Assembly (NCBI RefSeq): GCF_004570385.1
Contig: NZ_SPQL01000019.1
Span: 1-63,810 of the forward strand
Reading direction: 5' to 3'
Origin: Blastococcus sp. CT_GayMR19
Lineage (GTDB): Bacteria > Actinomycetota > Actinomycetes > Mycobacteriales > Geodermatophilaceae
Length of the DNA stretch: 63,810 nucleotides
Part shown: positions 35,730 to 44,842 of the stretch, piece by piece
Position numbering within the stretch: the first letter of the stretch is position 1
Layout of the letters: the number at the start of each line of letters is the position of its first letter
Notes under the pieces: generated by a model
What the model was told of the DNA's origin: nothing
What the model saw: the letters and a program-made list of their open reading frames with translations, nothing else
Database searches by the model: none
Program-made: the position numbers and the translations under genes

Positions 35730-36500
35730 TTGACCGACACCACCCCACCGCTGTCCGCCCCCACCGCCTTCCAGCCGGCCGACGGCAGCGGCTACCAGCG
35801 CGTGCTGCTGAAGCTCTCCGGCGAGACCTTCGGCGGCGGCAAGGTCGGCGTCGACCCCGTGATCGTGCGCGGCATCGCCGAGCAGCTGGCCGAGGTGGTC
35901 GCCAAGGGTGTGCAGGTCGCCGTGGTCATGGGGGGCGGCAACTTCTTCCGGGGCGCCGAGCTGTCCCAGGCCGGCATGGACCGCACCAAGGCCGACTACA
36001 TGGGCATGCTCGGCACGGTGATGAACTGCCTGGCCCTGCAGGACTTCTGCGAGAAGGCCGGGGTCCAGACCCGGGTGCAGACGGCGATCACTATGGGCCA
36101 GGTGGCCGAGCCCTACATCCCGCTCCGTGCCATCCGGCACCTGGAGAAGGGCCGGCTGGTCATCTTCGGGGCAGGGGCCGGCATGCCGTACTTCTCGACC
36201 GACACGACCGCCGCCCAGCGGGCCCTGGAGATCGAGTGCCAGGTGATCCTCATGGGCAAGAACGGTGTCGACGGCGTCTACGACGACGACCCGAGGATCA
36301 ACCCCGACGCGGTCATGTACGACGACCTGGACTACGGCACCGTGCTCGCCAAGCAGCTCAAGGTCGCCGACGCCACGGCGATCAGCCTGTGCATGGACAA
36401 CGCGATGCCGATCGTCGTGTTCAACCTGCTGCGCGACGGCAACATCGCCCGTGCCGTCGCAGGTGAGAAGATCGGGACGTTGATCAGCCAGCCGGCCTGA
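35730..36500 (+). CDS. pyrH: UMP kinase
   Basis: 256-aa bacterial UMP kinase (amino-acid-kinase fold). [12 protein letters not shown] near residue 26, [13 protein letters not shown] near 66, [13 protein letters not shown] near 145 and [19 protein letters not shown] near 174. Makes UDP for RNA and cell-wall precursors; hexameric and GTP-activated in the family. TTG start with GAGGGATG upstream; the first 22 residues are a non-conserved Pro/Thr extension. Heads pyrH-frr-cdsA. Confidence 0.95.
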   Translation: MTDTTPPLSAPTAFQPADGSGYQRVLLKLSGETFGGGKVGVDPVIVRGIAEQLAEVVAKGVQVAVVMGGGNFFRGAELSQAGMDRTKADYMGMLGTVMNCLALQDFCEKAGVQTRVQTAITMGQVAEPYIPLRAIRHLEKGRLVIFGAGAGMPYFSTDTTAAQRALEIECQVILMGKNGVDGVYDDDPRINPDAVMYDDLDYGTVLAKQLKVADATAISLCMDNAMPIVVFNLLRDGNIARAVAGEKIGTLISQPA

Positions 36501-36526
36501 CGGCGAGTCACCGGACGAGGACGACG

Positions 36527-36545
36527 GCGGGGGTTGCTCCCGCCC
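36527..36545 (+). promoter_or_regulatory. Hairpin in the pyrH-frr gap
   Basis: GGCGGG, seven-base loop, CCCGCC, ending next to the AGGAGG that serves frr. May modulate frr translation or act as a weak terminator. Confidence 0.35.
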
Positions 36546-36559
36546 AGGAGGAGACACCC

Positions 36560-37117
36560 GTGATCGACGACACCCTGCTCGATGCCGAGGAGCGGATGGA
36601 CAAGGCGCTGTCGGTCGCGCGCGAGGACCTCGGTTCGGTCCGCACCGGCCGGGCGGCGCCGTCCATGTTCAGCAAGATCATGGTCGACTACTACGGCGCT
36701 CCGACGCCCGTGCCGCAGATGGCCTCCATCACCGTGCCCGAGGCGCGGATGGCGGTCATCAAGCCCTACGACACCAGCCAGCTCGCGGCCATCGAGAAGG
36801 CCGTCCGCGACAGCGACCTGGGCGTGAACCCGACCAACGACGGCCAGGTCCTGCGCGTCAACTTCCCGCAGCTCACCGAGGAGCGGCGCCGCGACCTGGT
36901 GAAGATGGCGCGGGCCAAGGGCGAGGACGCCAAGGTGGCGATCCGGAACATCCGCCGCCGTGCCAAGGAGGAGCTCGACCGCCTGGTGAAGGACGGCGAG
37001 TCCGGTGAGGACGACGTCCGCCGCGCGGAGAAGGAGCTCGACGAGCTCACCTCCCAGCACGTGCACGCCATCGACGACGCGATGAAGAACAAGGAGAGCG
37101 AGCTGCTCGAGGTCTGA
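36560..37117 (+). CDS. frr: Ribosome recycling factor
   Basis: 185 aa, complete and typical: [20 protein letters not shown] near 5, [20 protein letters not shown] near 30, [20 protein letters not shown] near 111, and [20 protein letters not shown]. With EF-G it splits the post-termination ribosome. GTG start has AGGAGGAGA nine bases upstream. Part of pyrH-frr-cdsA. Confidence 0.96.
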   Translation: MIDDTLLDAEERMDKALSVAREDLGSVRTGRAAPSMFSKIMVDYYGAPTPVPQMASITVPEARMAVIKPYDTSQLAAIEKAVRDSDLGVNPTNDGQVLRVNFPQLTEERRRDLVKMARAKGEDAKVAIRNIRRRAKEELDRLVKDGESGEDDVRRAEKELDELTSQHVHAIDDAMKNKESELLEV

Positions 37118-37137
37118 CCGCGACGGCCCGCCCGCCC

Positions 37138-38229
37138 ATGACTCCGCCTCCGCTCCCTGGCCGCCCGGGCCCCTCCGATCCGGGGACCGAGCCGCTGCCG
37201 CGCGTGGGCGCGCAGCTCGCGGACCAGCCCGGTCCCGCTGCGCCGGTGAGCCCCGCTCCGTGGCGGCCCCACGACACCGGCCCGATCCCGGTCGTCGGTC
37301 GGCCGGCCCCGCCCTCCGCGGCCGCCTCCCGCCCGACCGAGGTGCTGCCGGCGGGGGCCACGCTGGCCCCCGTCGAACTGACCGGGCTGCCGACCACGGA
37401 GCAGCCGGTCGGCAAGAAGCCCGGACGGTCCGGCCGCGACCTCGGCGCCGCCATCGGGGTGGCGCTCGCCCTGGGCGCGGTCATCCTGCTGTCCCTGCTG
37501 GTGTGGCGGCCGGCGTTCCTGCTGGTCCTGACGGCGGCCGTCGTGGTGGCCACCATCGAGCTGGTGCGGGCCCTGCGGAAGGGCCGCTTCCGCCCACCGC
37601 TGGTGCCCGTTCTCGCCGGGGGACCGGTGATGATCGGTCTGGCCTGGAGCCGAGGTCCCACCGGGCTGGTCGCCGGGTTCCTCATCACGGTGCTGGCGGT
37701 CATGCTGTGGCGCCTGGCGGAGGGGCCGGTCGGCTACCTGCGCGACGCCGCCGCCGGCGTGCTGGTCGCCCTCTACGTGCCACTGCTGGCCGGTTTCGCC
37801 GCCCTGATGCTGGTGCCCGACGACGGTGCGGCCCGGGTGGTCGCCTTCATCGTGACGGTCGTGTGCAGCGACGTCGGGGGGTTCGCCGCCGGCGTCCTCT
37901 TCGGGAAGCACCGCATGGCGCCCTCGATCAGCCCGAAGAAGTCCTGGGAGGGCATGGCCGGCTCGGTCTCCGCCTGCATGCTGGCCGGCGTCCTGCTGAT
38001 CGGCCTGATGCTGGGCGGACCCTGGTGGGGCGGGCTGATCTTCGGCGCCGCGATCGCGGTGACGGCGACGATCGGCGATCTGGGGGAGTCGCTGATCAAG
38101 CGCGACCTCGGGATCAAGGACATGGGGGATCTGCTCCCCGGCCACGGCGGGCTGATGGACCGGATGGACTCGCTGCTGCCCTCGGCCGCGGTGGCCTACC
38201 TGCTGCTGTCGCTGTTCGCCCCTGCCTGA
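37138..38229 (+). CDS. cdsA: Phosphatidate cytidylyltransferase CdsA
   Basis: 363 aa. Makes CDP-diacylglycerol, precursor of phosphatidylinositol, PE and cardiolipin. A Pro-rich cytoplasmic N-terminus of about 95 residues is followed by about eight transmembrane helices. The family signature lies near the C-terminus: ISPKKSWEGMAGS near 262 and LIKRDLGIKDMGDLLPGHGG near 320, with metal-binding Asp residues in GLMDRMDSLL. The long N-terminal extension is common in actinobacteria. rlmN usually follows, but here an 11-kb block intervenes. Confidence 0.94.
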   Translation: MTPPPLPGRPGPSDPGTEPLPRVGAQLADQPGPAAPVSPAPWRPHDTGPIPVVGRPAPPSAAASRPTEVLPAGATLAPVELTGLPTTEQPVGKKPGRSGRDLGAAIGVALALGAVILLSLLVWRPAFLLVLTAAVVVATIELVRALRKGRFRPPLVPVLAGGPVMIGLAWSRGPTGLVAGFLITVLAVMLWRLAEGPVGYLRDAAAGVLVALYVPLLAGFAALMLVPDDGAARVVAFIVTVVCSDVGGFAAGVLFGKHRMAPSISPKKSWEGMAGSVSACMLAGVLLIGLMLGGPWWGGLIFGAAIAVTATIGDLGESLIKRDLGIKDMGDLLPGHGGLMDRMDSLLPSAAVAYLLLSLFAPA

Positions 38230-38233
38230 GGGG

Positions 38234-39325
38234 TCAGGCCTCCCGGCTCGCCTCCCACACCGAACCGACCGTCTCGAACCCGCGCCGGGCGTACCAGTGC
38301 CGCGGCCAGTCGCCGGCCGCCGCCTCGAGGACGACGAGGTCGCAACCGGCCGCCGCGGCGAGGTCCAGGGCTCTGGCGAGGACGGCGGCCCCGAACCCCC
38401 GGCGCCGCGCGGCGGGATCGGTCAGCACGGAGTCGACGGCGGCCGTCGCGCCGTCCACCCGGAGCTGCCCCGCGGCGACCACCCGCCCCGCGTCCCGCAC
38501 CACGACGTCGGACACCGCCACGACCCGGTCGTTGAGGTGCTCCCGCCCGACGAGGGAAGCCACGACGCGGTCCAGGTCCCGGGTGCCGGCCAGGGACCGG
38601 CGCCAGGACCGCTCCCACAGGTCGTGCACCTCGCGCTGCGGGACGACCTCGGCACGATCGCCGCCCGGGAGGGCCGCGGTGGACCGCGCCATCAGCAGCA
38701 CCTCGCCGACGTCCCATCCGCGCCGGCCGAGCTCGGCCGCGACCGGGCCGGCGCCGGGCCACAGCAGGGTCGCCGCCTGGTGCGGCCAGCCCGCGTTGCC
38801 GCCGACCTCGGCGGCGGACGCCTCGATGCTGTCGGCGTCCACCGGGTCGGAGAGGAGGAGCCGGTTGTTGTCCCGGGAGGAGGCGACGTCCGGGTCGAGC
38901 ACCGCGACCCCGCCCGGCACGTCGCCCACGCCGACGGCCCGTCGCAGGGGCAGTGACGTGAGGTAGGCGAGCGCGCGGCCGAGCGGGTCGCCGGGGATGG
39001 GCAGCCGGAGGGGAGCGGGCGGCCGGTAGGGGACGACGGCGATCACCGCGGCGGTCGGCAGCGGCCCGTACAGATGCGGGAAGAGCAGGCCGTCCGGGTG
39101 CGGCGGCCGGCCCGGTTCCAGCCGCACCGGGTCGGTCAGCCGGGCCGGGTCGACGACGAGCAGGACCAGGTCGCGCCGCCCCGGGAAGAGCGCCTGCGCG
39201 GGGACGTGGACCTGCTCCGGCGTCGACAGGTGCACGAAGCCCTCGGCGGCCAGGGACGGCGGCCGCACCGCTCCCTCGGGAAGGGCGGCCCGCCAGGCGG
39301 CCGGCTCGATGAGGTGGACGAACAG
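38234..39325 (-). CDS. DUF952-GNAT fusion protein, probable CTG start
   Basis: Two domains: an N-terminal DUF952 (FVHLIEPAAWRAAL, then LAAEGFVHLSTPEQV, and FPHLYGPLP near residue 80) and a C-terminal GNAT acetyltransferase (VDSVLTDPAARRRGFGAAVL with the acetyl-CoA loop; WYARRGFETVG). The first in-frame ATG/GTG is GTG 39268, but conserved DUF952 residues continue 19 codons upstream to a CTG at 39323-39325 that has CGGAGAG four bases before it. No other start codon exists before the in-frame stop. Coordinates use CTG (363 aa); from GTG it is 344 aa. Substrate unknown. Confidence 0.72.
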   Translation of the reverse strand: MFVHLIEPAAWRAALPEGAVRPPSLAAEGFVHLSTPEQVHVPAQALFPGRRDLVLLVVDPARLTDPVRLEPGRPPHPDGLLFPHLYGPLPTAAVIAVVPYRPPAPLRLPIPGDPLGRALAYLTSLPLRRAVGVGDVPGGVAVLDPDVASSRDNNRLLLSDPVDADSIEASAAEVGGNAGWPHQAATLLWPGAGPVAAELGRRGWDVGEVLLMARSTAALPGGDRAEVVPQREVHDLWERSWRRSLAGTRDLDRVVASLVGREHLNDRVVAVSDVVVRDAGRVVAAGQLRVDGATAAVDSVLTDPAARRRGFGAAVLARALDLAAAAGCDLVVLEAAAGDWPRHWYARRGFETVGSVWEASREA

Positions 39326-39338
39326 GGGGCTCTCCGCG

Positions 39339-40106
39339 TCAGGTGGACAGCGGCGGGTCGGGGTCGAGGCCGCGGGCCTTCAGCGCCGACTCGATCGCCT
39401 CGCAGACGGTGCGGACCACGTCCACCCGCGCCCAGCGCTTGTCGTCGCCGGCGACGACGTGCCACGGCGCGACGTCGGTGTCGGTCCGCTCGAGCATCTC
39501 CTCCACGGCCGCCTCGTACTCCGGTCGCTTCTCCCGGTTGCGCCAGTCCTCGTCGGTGAGCTTCCACGCCTTGTAGGGGTCGTCCCGGCGGGACTCGAAG
39601 CGGCGCAGCTGCTCCTCCGGCGACACGTGCATCCAGAACTTGACCAGGATCGTGCCCTCGGCGGCGAGGGTGGTCTCGAGGTCGACGATCTCGCCGTAGG
39701 CCCGCCGCCAGGCCTCCTCGGAGGCGAAGCCCTCGACGCGCTCGACCAGCACCCGGCCGTACCAGGTGCGGTCGAGCACGGCCATGCCGCCCCACCCGGG
39801 CAGCACCGGCCAGAACCGCCACAGGAAGTGGTGCCGCTTCTCGTCGAACGTGGGTGCGGCGAACTGGGCCACCCGGACGTGCCGGGGGTCGAGCTCGCTC
39901 ACGAGGCGGGTGATCGCGCCGCCCTTGCCCGAGGCGTCCCAGCCCTCGAACAGCACGCACAGCGGCGGCCCGAGCTCTCCCGGCCCGATCTGTCCGCCGA
40001 GCAGGAGGCGCAGGTGGACCAGCCGCTCCTGCGCGGCCTGGAGCTGCTTCTTGCCCTCGGACTTGGACAGGCGGACGCCGAGGTCGACCTCGCTGAGCCG
40101 GCTCAT
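39339..40106 (-). CDS. ppk2: Polyphosphate kinase 2
   Basis: 255-aa PPK2-family kinase that transfers phosphate between polyphosphate and nucleotides. Walker A VLFEGWDASGKGGAI near 60, the Arg/His lid region DEKRHHFLWRFW near 95, Walker B VLDRTWYGRVLVERVEGF near 118 and KFWMHVSPEEQLRRFESR near 160. One-domain form. Direction (NDP or NMP phosphorylation) cannot be told. ATG 40106 matches the family N-terminus; a GTG or ATG further upstream would add 15 Arg-rich residues. Ends 13 bases before the CTG of the DUF952 gene. Confidence 0.92.
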   Translation of the reverse strand: MSRLSEVDLGVRLSKSEGKKQLQAAQERLVHLRLLLGGQIGPGELGPPLCVLFEGWDASGKGGAITRLVSELDPRHVRVAQFAAPTFDEKRHHFLWRFWPVLPGWGGMAVLDRTWYGRVLVERVEGFASEEAWRRAYGEIVDLETTLAAEGTILVKFWMHVSPEEQLRRFESRRDDPYKAWKLTDEDWRNREKRPEYEAAVEEMLERTDTDVAPWHVVAGDDKRWARVDVVRTVCEAIESALKARGLDPDPPLST

Positions 40107-40152
40107 GGTCAGAGCCTGGCGCTCCCGGCCGCGCCGCGCAGCCCGGGGCACC

Positions 40153-40809
40153 TCATCGGGTGGCGCTGCTGCCGGCCAGTCCGCACTCGTGCGCCAGCAC
40201 GATCGCCTGGGGCCGGTCGCGCAGGTCGAGCTTGGCGAGGATGTGCCGGACGTGGGTCTTCACGGTCGCCAGGGAGATGTAGAGTTCCGCGGCGATCTCG
40301 GGATTGGACCGGCCGGCGCCGACGAGGGCGAGCACGTCGCGCTCGCGTTCGCTCAGCGCGGCGAGCCTGGCCGGGCTGTCCGGCGCCGGCGGCCGCTGCA
40401 CGTAGGAGGCGACCAGCCGGGCCACCACCTCGGACGCCAGCGGCATCTCGCCCGCCGCGACCGCCTCGACGGCGGACACCAGCCGGGCGCCGCCGGCGTC
40501 CTTGAGCAGGTAGCCGGCCGCACCCGCCCGCAGCGCCCGGAAGGTCAGCTCCTCGCCCTCGAAGGTGGTCAGCACGAGTACCCGGGTGGGGCTGCGCGCC
40601 TCGACGATGCGGCGCGTCGCCTCGATGCCGTCCAGCTTCGGCATCCGCAGGTCCATGAGCACGACGTCGGGACGCAGGTCCAGGACGAGCCGCACCCCTT
40701 CCTCGCCGTCCTCCGCCTCACCGAGGACGTCGATGCCCGCCAGCTCGAGGATGAGTCGCAGCCCGTCCCGGACGAGCTTCTGGTCGTCCACCAGCACCGT
40801 CGTCGTCAC
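40153..40809 (-). CDS. NarL-family response regulator
   Basis: 218 aa. Receiver: VDDQKLVRDGL near residue 7, phospho-Asp in VVLMDLRMPKLDG near 53, Lys in LLKDAGG near 104. HTH: LSERERDVLALVGAGRSNPE near 148 and LATVKTHVRHILAKLDLRDR. GTG start overlaps the kinase stop (GTGA). Probably controls the divergent small membrane protein gene 42096-42491, the usual pattern for this type of system. Confidence 0.93.
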   Translation of the reverse strand: MTTTVLVDDQKLVRDGLRLILELAGIDVLGEAEDGEEGVRLVLDLRPDVVLMDLRMPKLDGIEATRRIVEARSPTRVLVLTTFEGEELTFRALRAGAAGYLLKDAGGARLVSAVEAVAAGEMPLASEVVARLVASYVQRPPAPDSPARLAALSERERDVLALVGAGRSNPEIAAELYISLATVKTHVRHILAKLDLRDRPQAIVLAHECGLAGSSATR

Positions 40810-41954
40810 GGCGCCCCCGGGAGCTCGCGCGGCAGCCGGGCGGTCAGGGCGTAGCCGCCCTCGTCCGTCGGGCCGGCGTCCAGCCGGCCGCCGAGCATCC
40901 GCACCCGTTCGCGCATGCCCACCAGCCCGAAGCCCGACGACTCCGACCGGGGCGACGGGATGGCGCCTTCCCGGTTGACCACCTCGACCAGCACCTCGGC
41001 GTCGTCCCCGACGACCCGGACGTCGACCGATGCGCCGGGTGCGTGCCGGCGGGCGTTGGTCAGGGCCTCTTGGACGAGCCGGTAGGCGGCCAGCTCGACG
41101 CTGGCGTGCGTCGGCTGGGACGGCGGCCGCAGGGTCAGATCGACCTGGAGGCCGGCGGCGCGGGACTGCTCCACCAGCGCCGGGACGTCGGGCAGGCCGG
41201 GCTGGGGGCGCAGGTCCTCCTCCTCCTCGGCGGCGCGCAGCATGCCCACGACCCGGCGCATCTCGGCGAGCGCCTCCGCGGCCGAGGACCGGATGGCCTC
41301 GATCGGCACGGCCGCCCGTTCCGGCGCCTTCGCCAGCGCGGCCGCCGCCGCGTCGGCCTGCAGCGCGATGACGGTCACCTCGTGGCCGATGACGTCGTGC
41401 AGCTCCCGGGCGATGCGGGAGCGTTCCTCCGCCACGGCCGCGCGCTCCGCGGTCGCCCGCTCCTGGACCAGGCGGCCGGTCAGTTCCTGCAGCAGCGCGG
41501 TCTGCGACCGCTGGTGGGCGACGAGCCGGCCTGCGGCGGCGGGGCCGGCGACGGCGAGCGCCGCCCCGATCGCCGCCTGCCAGATCTCGGGCCCGAGCAG
41601 CGTGCCGACCACTCCCACGACGACGCCGACTCCGGTGACCACGACGACCCGCCACAGCCGGGCCTCGTGGGCACCGACGGAGTAGAAGAGCAGCCCGGCG
41701 ATGAGATAGCCGAGGAGCAGGAACCCCTGCGGCGTGGGGATCGTCCAGACGGCCGTCATCGTCAGCGCCGCGACGGCGGGATGCACCCGCCGCCAGGCCA
41801 GCGGGAGCGTCGACCCCGCGGCGACGAGCACCGACACCACCGGGCTCGCGATCGGTGCGAGCACCACCTGCAGCAGCGACAGCGCGAGGAAGACCGCCGC
41901 GAGGACGACGTCGGCCCGCGGCGGCACGGCCGGCCGGGGCAGCGACGGGATCAC
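40806..41954 (-). CDS. NarL-type sensor histidine kinase
   Basis: 382 aa. About five to six membrane segments in residues 15-150 with almost no extracytoplasmic domain, so it likely senses within the membrane. Then a coiled linker (HQRSQTALLQELTGRLVQER), the HisKA_3 box ERSRIARELHDVIGHEV near 185 with phospho-His, N-box EALTNARRHAPG near 290 and G-box GFGLVGMRERV near 343. GTG start; TACCCT is eight bases upstream (leaderless candidate). Confidence 0.92.
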   Translation of the reverse strand: MIPSLPRPAVPPRADVVLAAVFLALSLLQVVLAPIASPVVSVLVAAGSTLPLAWRRVHPAVAALTMTAVWTIPTPQGFLLLGYLIAGLLFYSVGAHEARLWRVVVVTGVGVVVGVVGTLLGPEIWQAAIGAALAVAGPAAAGRLVAHQRSQTALLQELTGRLVQERATAERAAVAEERSRIARELHDVIGHEVTVIALQADAAAAALAKAPERAAVPIEAIRSSAAEALAEMRRVVGMLRAAEEEEDLRPQPGLPDVPALVEQSRAAGLQVDLTLRPPSQPTHASVELAAYRLVQEALTNARRHAPGASVDVRVVGDDAEVLVEVVNREGAIPSPRSESSGFGLVGMRERVRMLGGRLDAGPTDEGGYALTARLPRELPGAP

Positions 41955-41962
41955 GAACGCGA

Positions 41963-41968
41963 AGGGTA
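41963..41968 (-). promoter_or_regulatory. -10 element of a leaderless transcript (NarL-type kinase)
   Basis: Reads TACCCT on the minus strand, eight bases before the GTG at 41954. Confidence 0.5.
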
Positions 41969-42053
41969 GGGGCGACCGGGCCCGGCGACATCAGCCCTGG
42001 GGCTGACGGCGGGAACAGCCCTCGGGTCGATGTCGTGCGGGCTCCGCTCTTCC

Positions 42054-42059
42054 TAGCGT
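42054..42059 (+). promoter_or_regulatory. -10 element for the small membrane protein
   Basis: TAGCGT, 36 bases before the ATG at 42096, which has its own AGGAGG; a short-leader transcript. Lies in the divergent interval with the two-component system. Confidence 0.4.
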
Positions 42060-42095
42060 TCGGGGCGTCGATCCCACCCCCGTCCAGGAGGAACC

Positions 42096-42491
42096 ATGAC
42101 CACGACCGCCGTCCGCCCCCGGGTCCGCCGTACCGCCCTGCTGCAGGGCACCCGCATCCTGCTCGGCCTCTTCGGGGCCGTGAAGCTCGCCGGCACCGCG
42201 TTCTTCCTGTTCTTCGCCACCGCCGAGCAGAACGGCGACCCCGAGGGGCTCGCCGACTGGTCGGTCGGGATCTGGTCGACGGCGCTGGCCGTGGCCTTCC
42301 TGGTGGCCGCCGCGCGGCTCGGCGCGGACCGGCGCGTGCTCCCGGCGCTGGCCGGCGTCCTGCTGCTGGACCTCGTCTTCAGCGCGGTGAAGCTCACCGT
42401 CTACGACGAGCCCGAGGCGGTTCTCTTCATGGCCGTCGACCTGGTGATCATCGTCCTGCTCACCCTGATCGGCCGTCGCACGAGGACGTGA
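42096..42491 (+). CDS. Small four-helix membrane protein
   Basis: 131 aa with four hydrophobic segments (about 17-41, 58-76, 82-102, 105-124) and short loops; N-terminus and C-terminus basic and probably cytoplasmic. No family name known to me. AGGAGG lies six bases before the ATG. It is transcribed away from the NarL-type two-component genes and is the likely target or sensor partner of that system, similar in layout to LiaF- or transporter-linked modules. Confidence 0.75.
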   Translation: MTTTAVRPRVRRTALLQGTRILLGLFGAVKLAGTAFFLFFATAEQNGDPEGLADWSVGIWSTALAVAFLVAAARLGADRRVLPALAGVLLLDLVFSAVKLTVYDEPEAVLFMAVDLVIIVLLTLIGRRTRT

Positions 42492-42539
42492 CAGCGGGGC
42501 GGGGGACTCCCTCATCTCCTTTGTAGCAGAGTTCGGCGG

Positions 42540-42571
42540 CGCTCATGAGCGGAAAAAATCCGACCTATGGT
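42540..42571 (+). promoter_or_regulatory. Promoter region of helR: palindrome plus -10
   Basis: CGCTCATGAGCG (42540-42551) is a perfect 12-bp palindrome at the -35 position of TATGGT (42566-42571), which lies 27 bases before the chosen GTG. It could be an operator. I did not find the rifamycin-associated element reported for other helR genes. Confidence 0.4.
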
Positions 42572-42598
42572 CACGGACATCAGATCGGAGCTGATGCC

Positions 42599-44782
42599 GT
42601 GAACCCCTTGACCACCAGCGCTTTCGACCTTCCCGCCCACCTCAGCCCCAAGGCCGCCCCGACCCTGATCGCCGGCGACGAGCAGCACTTCGCGGCGATC
42701 GCCGAGGGCCTCGAGCAGTCGATCGCCGACCTGTCCGACCGCCTCGACGCCGAGCGCAAGGCCCCCGGGGGCATCGGCCAGGAGGCCCTGGACCGGGACC
42801 TGGAGATCCACCGGCTGACGGCTCGCCTGCGCACGCTGCGCCGCTTCGGTCTCGACCTGTGCCTCGGCCGCATCGTCTCCGCGGACGGCGCCGAGCCGGT
42901 GTACGTCGGACGGCTCGGCCTCACCGACAGCTCGGGGCGCCGGCTGCTGCTCGACTGGCGATCCCCGGCGGCCGAGCCGTTCTTCGGCGCCACGCACGCC
43001 AACCCGATGGGATTGGCCAGCCGCCGCCGGTACCGCTGGACCCGTGGCCGGATCAGCGACTACTGGGACGAGGTGTTCGCCCTCGACGAGTTCGGGGGGA
43101 TCGCCGGGTTCGAGGGCCACGCCGCGCTCGACGACCAGTCCGCCTTCATCGCCAGCCTGGGCAGCAACCGGTCGGCCCGGATGCGGGACGTGCTGGGCAC
43201 CATCCAGGCCGACCAGGACGCCATCATCCGCGCGGGATCCCGCGGCGCTCTCGTCGTCGACGGCGGTCCGGGGACGGGCAAGACCGTCGTCGCCCTGCAC
43301 CGCACCGCCTATCTCCTCTATTCCGACCCCCACCTCGGTCACCACCGTGGCGGCGTGCTGTTCGTCGGACCGAGCCAGCCCTACCTGGCCTACGTCTCCG
43401 ACGTCCTCCCCAGCCTCGGGGAGGAGGGCGTGCAGACCGCCACCGTGCGGGACCTCGTCCCCGAAGGCGCCGCGGCAGGGATCGAGGCCGACCCGGAGGT
43501 GGCCCGCCTGAAGTCGTCGATGGACGTGGGGACGGCGATCGAGGCGGCCGTCCGGTTCTACGAGGAGCCGCCCCCCACGGGGTTGACGGTCGAGACCGAC
43601 TCGGCAGATCTCCGGCTGAGCGCCGCCGACTGGGCCGAGGCGTTCGAGGCGCCGGACCCCGGGACCCCGCACAACGAGGCGCGCGACCAGGTCTGGGACG
43701 AGCTGCTCGCCATCCTGATGGACTCCTACGACGGCGACGAGGCGGACGACCTGCTCCGGAAGTCGCTGCAGCAGAACCGGGACCTGCTCGCTGCCTTCAA
43801 CCGCGCGTGGCCGCTGCTCGAGGCCACCGACGTCGTCGGCGACCTGTGGTCGGTGCCCGCCTACCTGCGCAGGTGCGCTCCCACGCTCGGCGCCGACGAC
43901 GTCCGGCGGCTGCAGCGCGCGGACGCCCAGGCCTGGACGGTGTCGGACCTGCCGCTCCTGGACGCGGCGCGCCAGCGGCTCGGCGACCCGGAAGCGTCGT
44001 GGCGCCGGCGCCGGCAGGAGGCGACCGTCGCCGCCGAACGCGAGCGCATGGCCGGCGTCATCGACGAGCTGATCGCGACCGACGACTCCGAGCTGCTGCT
44101 GATGACGACCCTGCGCCACCAGGACCTCCGCGACACCCTGGTCGACGAGGCGGCGCTGCCCGAAGCGGACCCCGACCTGCTCGCCGGCCCGTTCGCGCAC
44201 GTCGTCGTGGACGAGGCCCAGGAACTGACCGACGCGGAGTGGCAGATGCTGCTGCTCCGCTGCCCGTCCCGGAGCTTCACCGTCGTCGGGGACCGCGCCC
44301 AGGCCCGGCACGGATTTCCGGAGACCTGGCAGGAACGGCTCGAGCGCATCGGGCTCGACGAGATCGGCCTGGCCTCCCTCACCATCAACTACCGGACGCC
44401 GGAGGAGGTCATGGCCGAGGCCGAGCCGGTCATCCGGGCGGTGCTCCCGGACGCCAACGTGCCGACGTCCATCCGCAGCAGCGGCGTCCCCGTCGTCCAC
44501 GGCTCCGTGTCGGAGCTGGACTCGATCCTCGACGCGTGGCTCGCCGAGCACGCCGAGGGCGAGGGGATCGCCTGCGTCATCGGCGGTCCCCCGTTCCGGG
44601 CAGGGTTCCGGCCGGGGCCCCGCGTGCGGTCGCTGACCCCGGAGCTGTCGAAGGGGCTCGAGTTCGACCTGGTGGTCGTGGTCGACCCGGAGGCGTTCGG
44701 CACGGGCATCGAGGGCGCGGTCGACCGCTACGTCGCGATGACCCGGGCGACCCAGGAACTCGTTCTCCTCACGAGTTCCTGA
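42599..44782 (+). CDS. helR: HelR/HelD-like RNA polymerase recycling ATPase
   Basis: 727 aa SF1 (UvrD-like) ATPase of the HelD family, which pries stalled RNA polymerase off DNA; the actinobacterial HelR group also displaces rifamycins. N-terminal coiled-coil arm (about 20-90, LEQSIADLSDRLDAERKAPG), Walker A VDGGPGTGKTVVALHR near 222, a large inserted arm domain (about 290-480), motif II VVDEAQELTDAEW near 538, motif III VVGDRAQARHG, motif IV region LTINYRTPEEV and TPELSKGLEFDLVVVVD near 685. GTG 42599 is chosen since TTSAFDLPAHLS is where the family starts; an ATG at 42545 would add 18 residues. Confidence 0.88.
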   Translation: MNPLTTSAFDLPAHLSPKAAPTLIAGDEQHFAAIAEGLEQSIADLSDRLDAERKAPGGIGQEALDRDLEIHRLTARLRTLRRFGLDLCLGRIVSADGAEPVYVGRLGLTDSSGRRLLLDWRSPAAEPFFGATHANPMGLASRRRYRWTRGRISDYWDEVFALDEFGGIAGFEGHAALDDQSAFIASLGSNRSARMRDVLGTIQADQDAIIRAGSRGALVVDGGPGTGKTVVALHRTAYLLYSDPHLGHHRGGVLFVGPSQPYLAYVSDVLPSLGEEGVQTATVRDLVPEGAAAGIEADPEVARLKSSMDVGTAIEAAVRFYEEPPPTGLTVETDSADLRLSAADWAEAFEAPDPGTPHNEARDQVWDELLAILMDSYDGDEADDLLRKSLQQNRDLLAAFNRAWPLLEATDVVGDLWSVPAYLRRCAPTLGADDVRRLQRADAQAWTVSDLPLLDAARQRLGDPEASWRRRRQEATVAAERERMAGVIDELIATDDSELLLMTTLRHQDLRDTLVDEAALPEADPDLLAGPFAHVVVDEAQELTDAEWQMLLLRCPSRSFTVVGDRAQARHGFPETWQERLERIGLDEIGLASLTINYRTPEEVMAEAEPVIRAVLPDANVPTSIRSSGVPVVHGSVSELDSILDAWLAEHAEGEGIACVIGGPPFRAGFRPGPRVRSLTPELSKGLEFDLVVVVDPEAFGTGIEGAVDRYVAMTRATQELVLLTSS

Positions 44783-44842
44783 CGTCCGCTCCCGCGTGGA
44801 GCCGGGGGCGGATCCGGCACGCCGTGGGCGTACGCCGCTGGA

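Noticed and set aside
42492-42598. Rifamycin-associated element upstream of helR
   Set aside because: I looked for the known inverted repeat and saw only an unrelated 12-bp palindrome.
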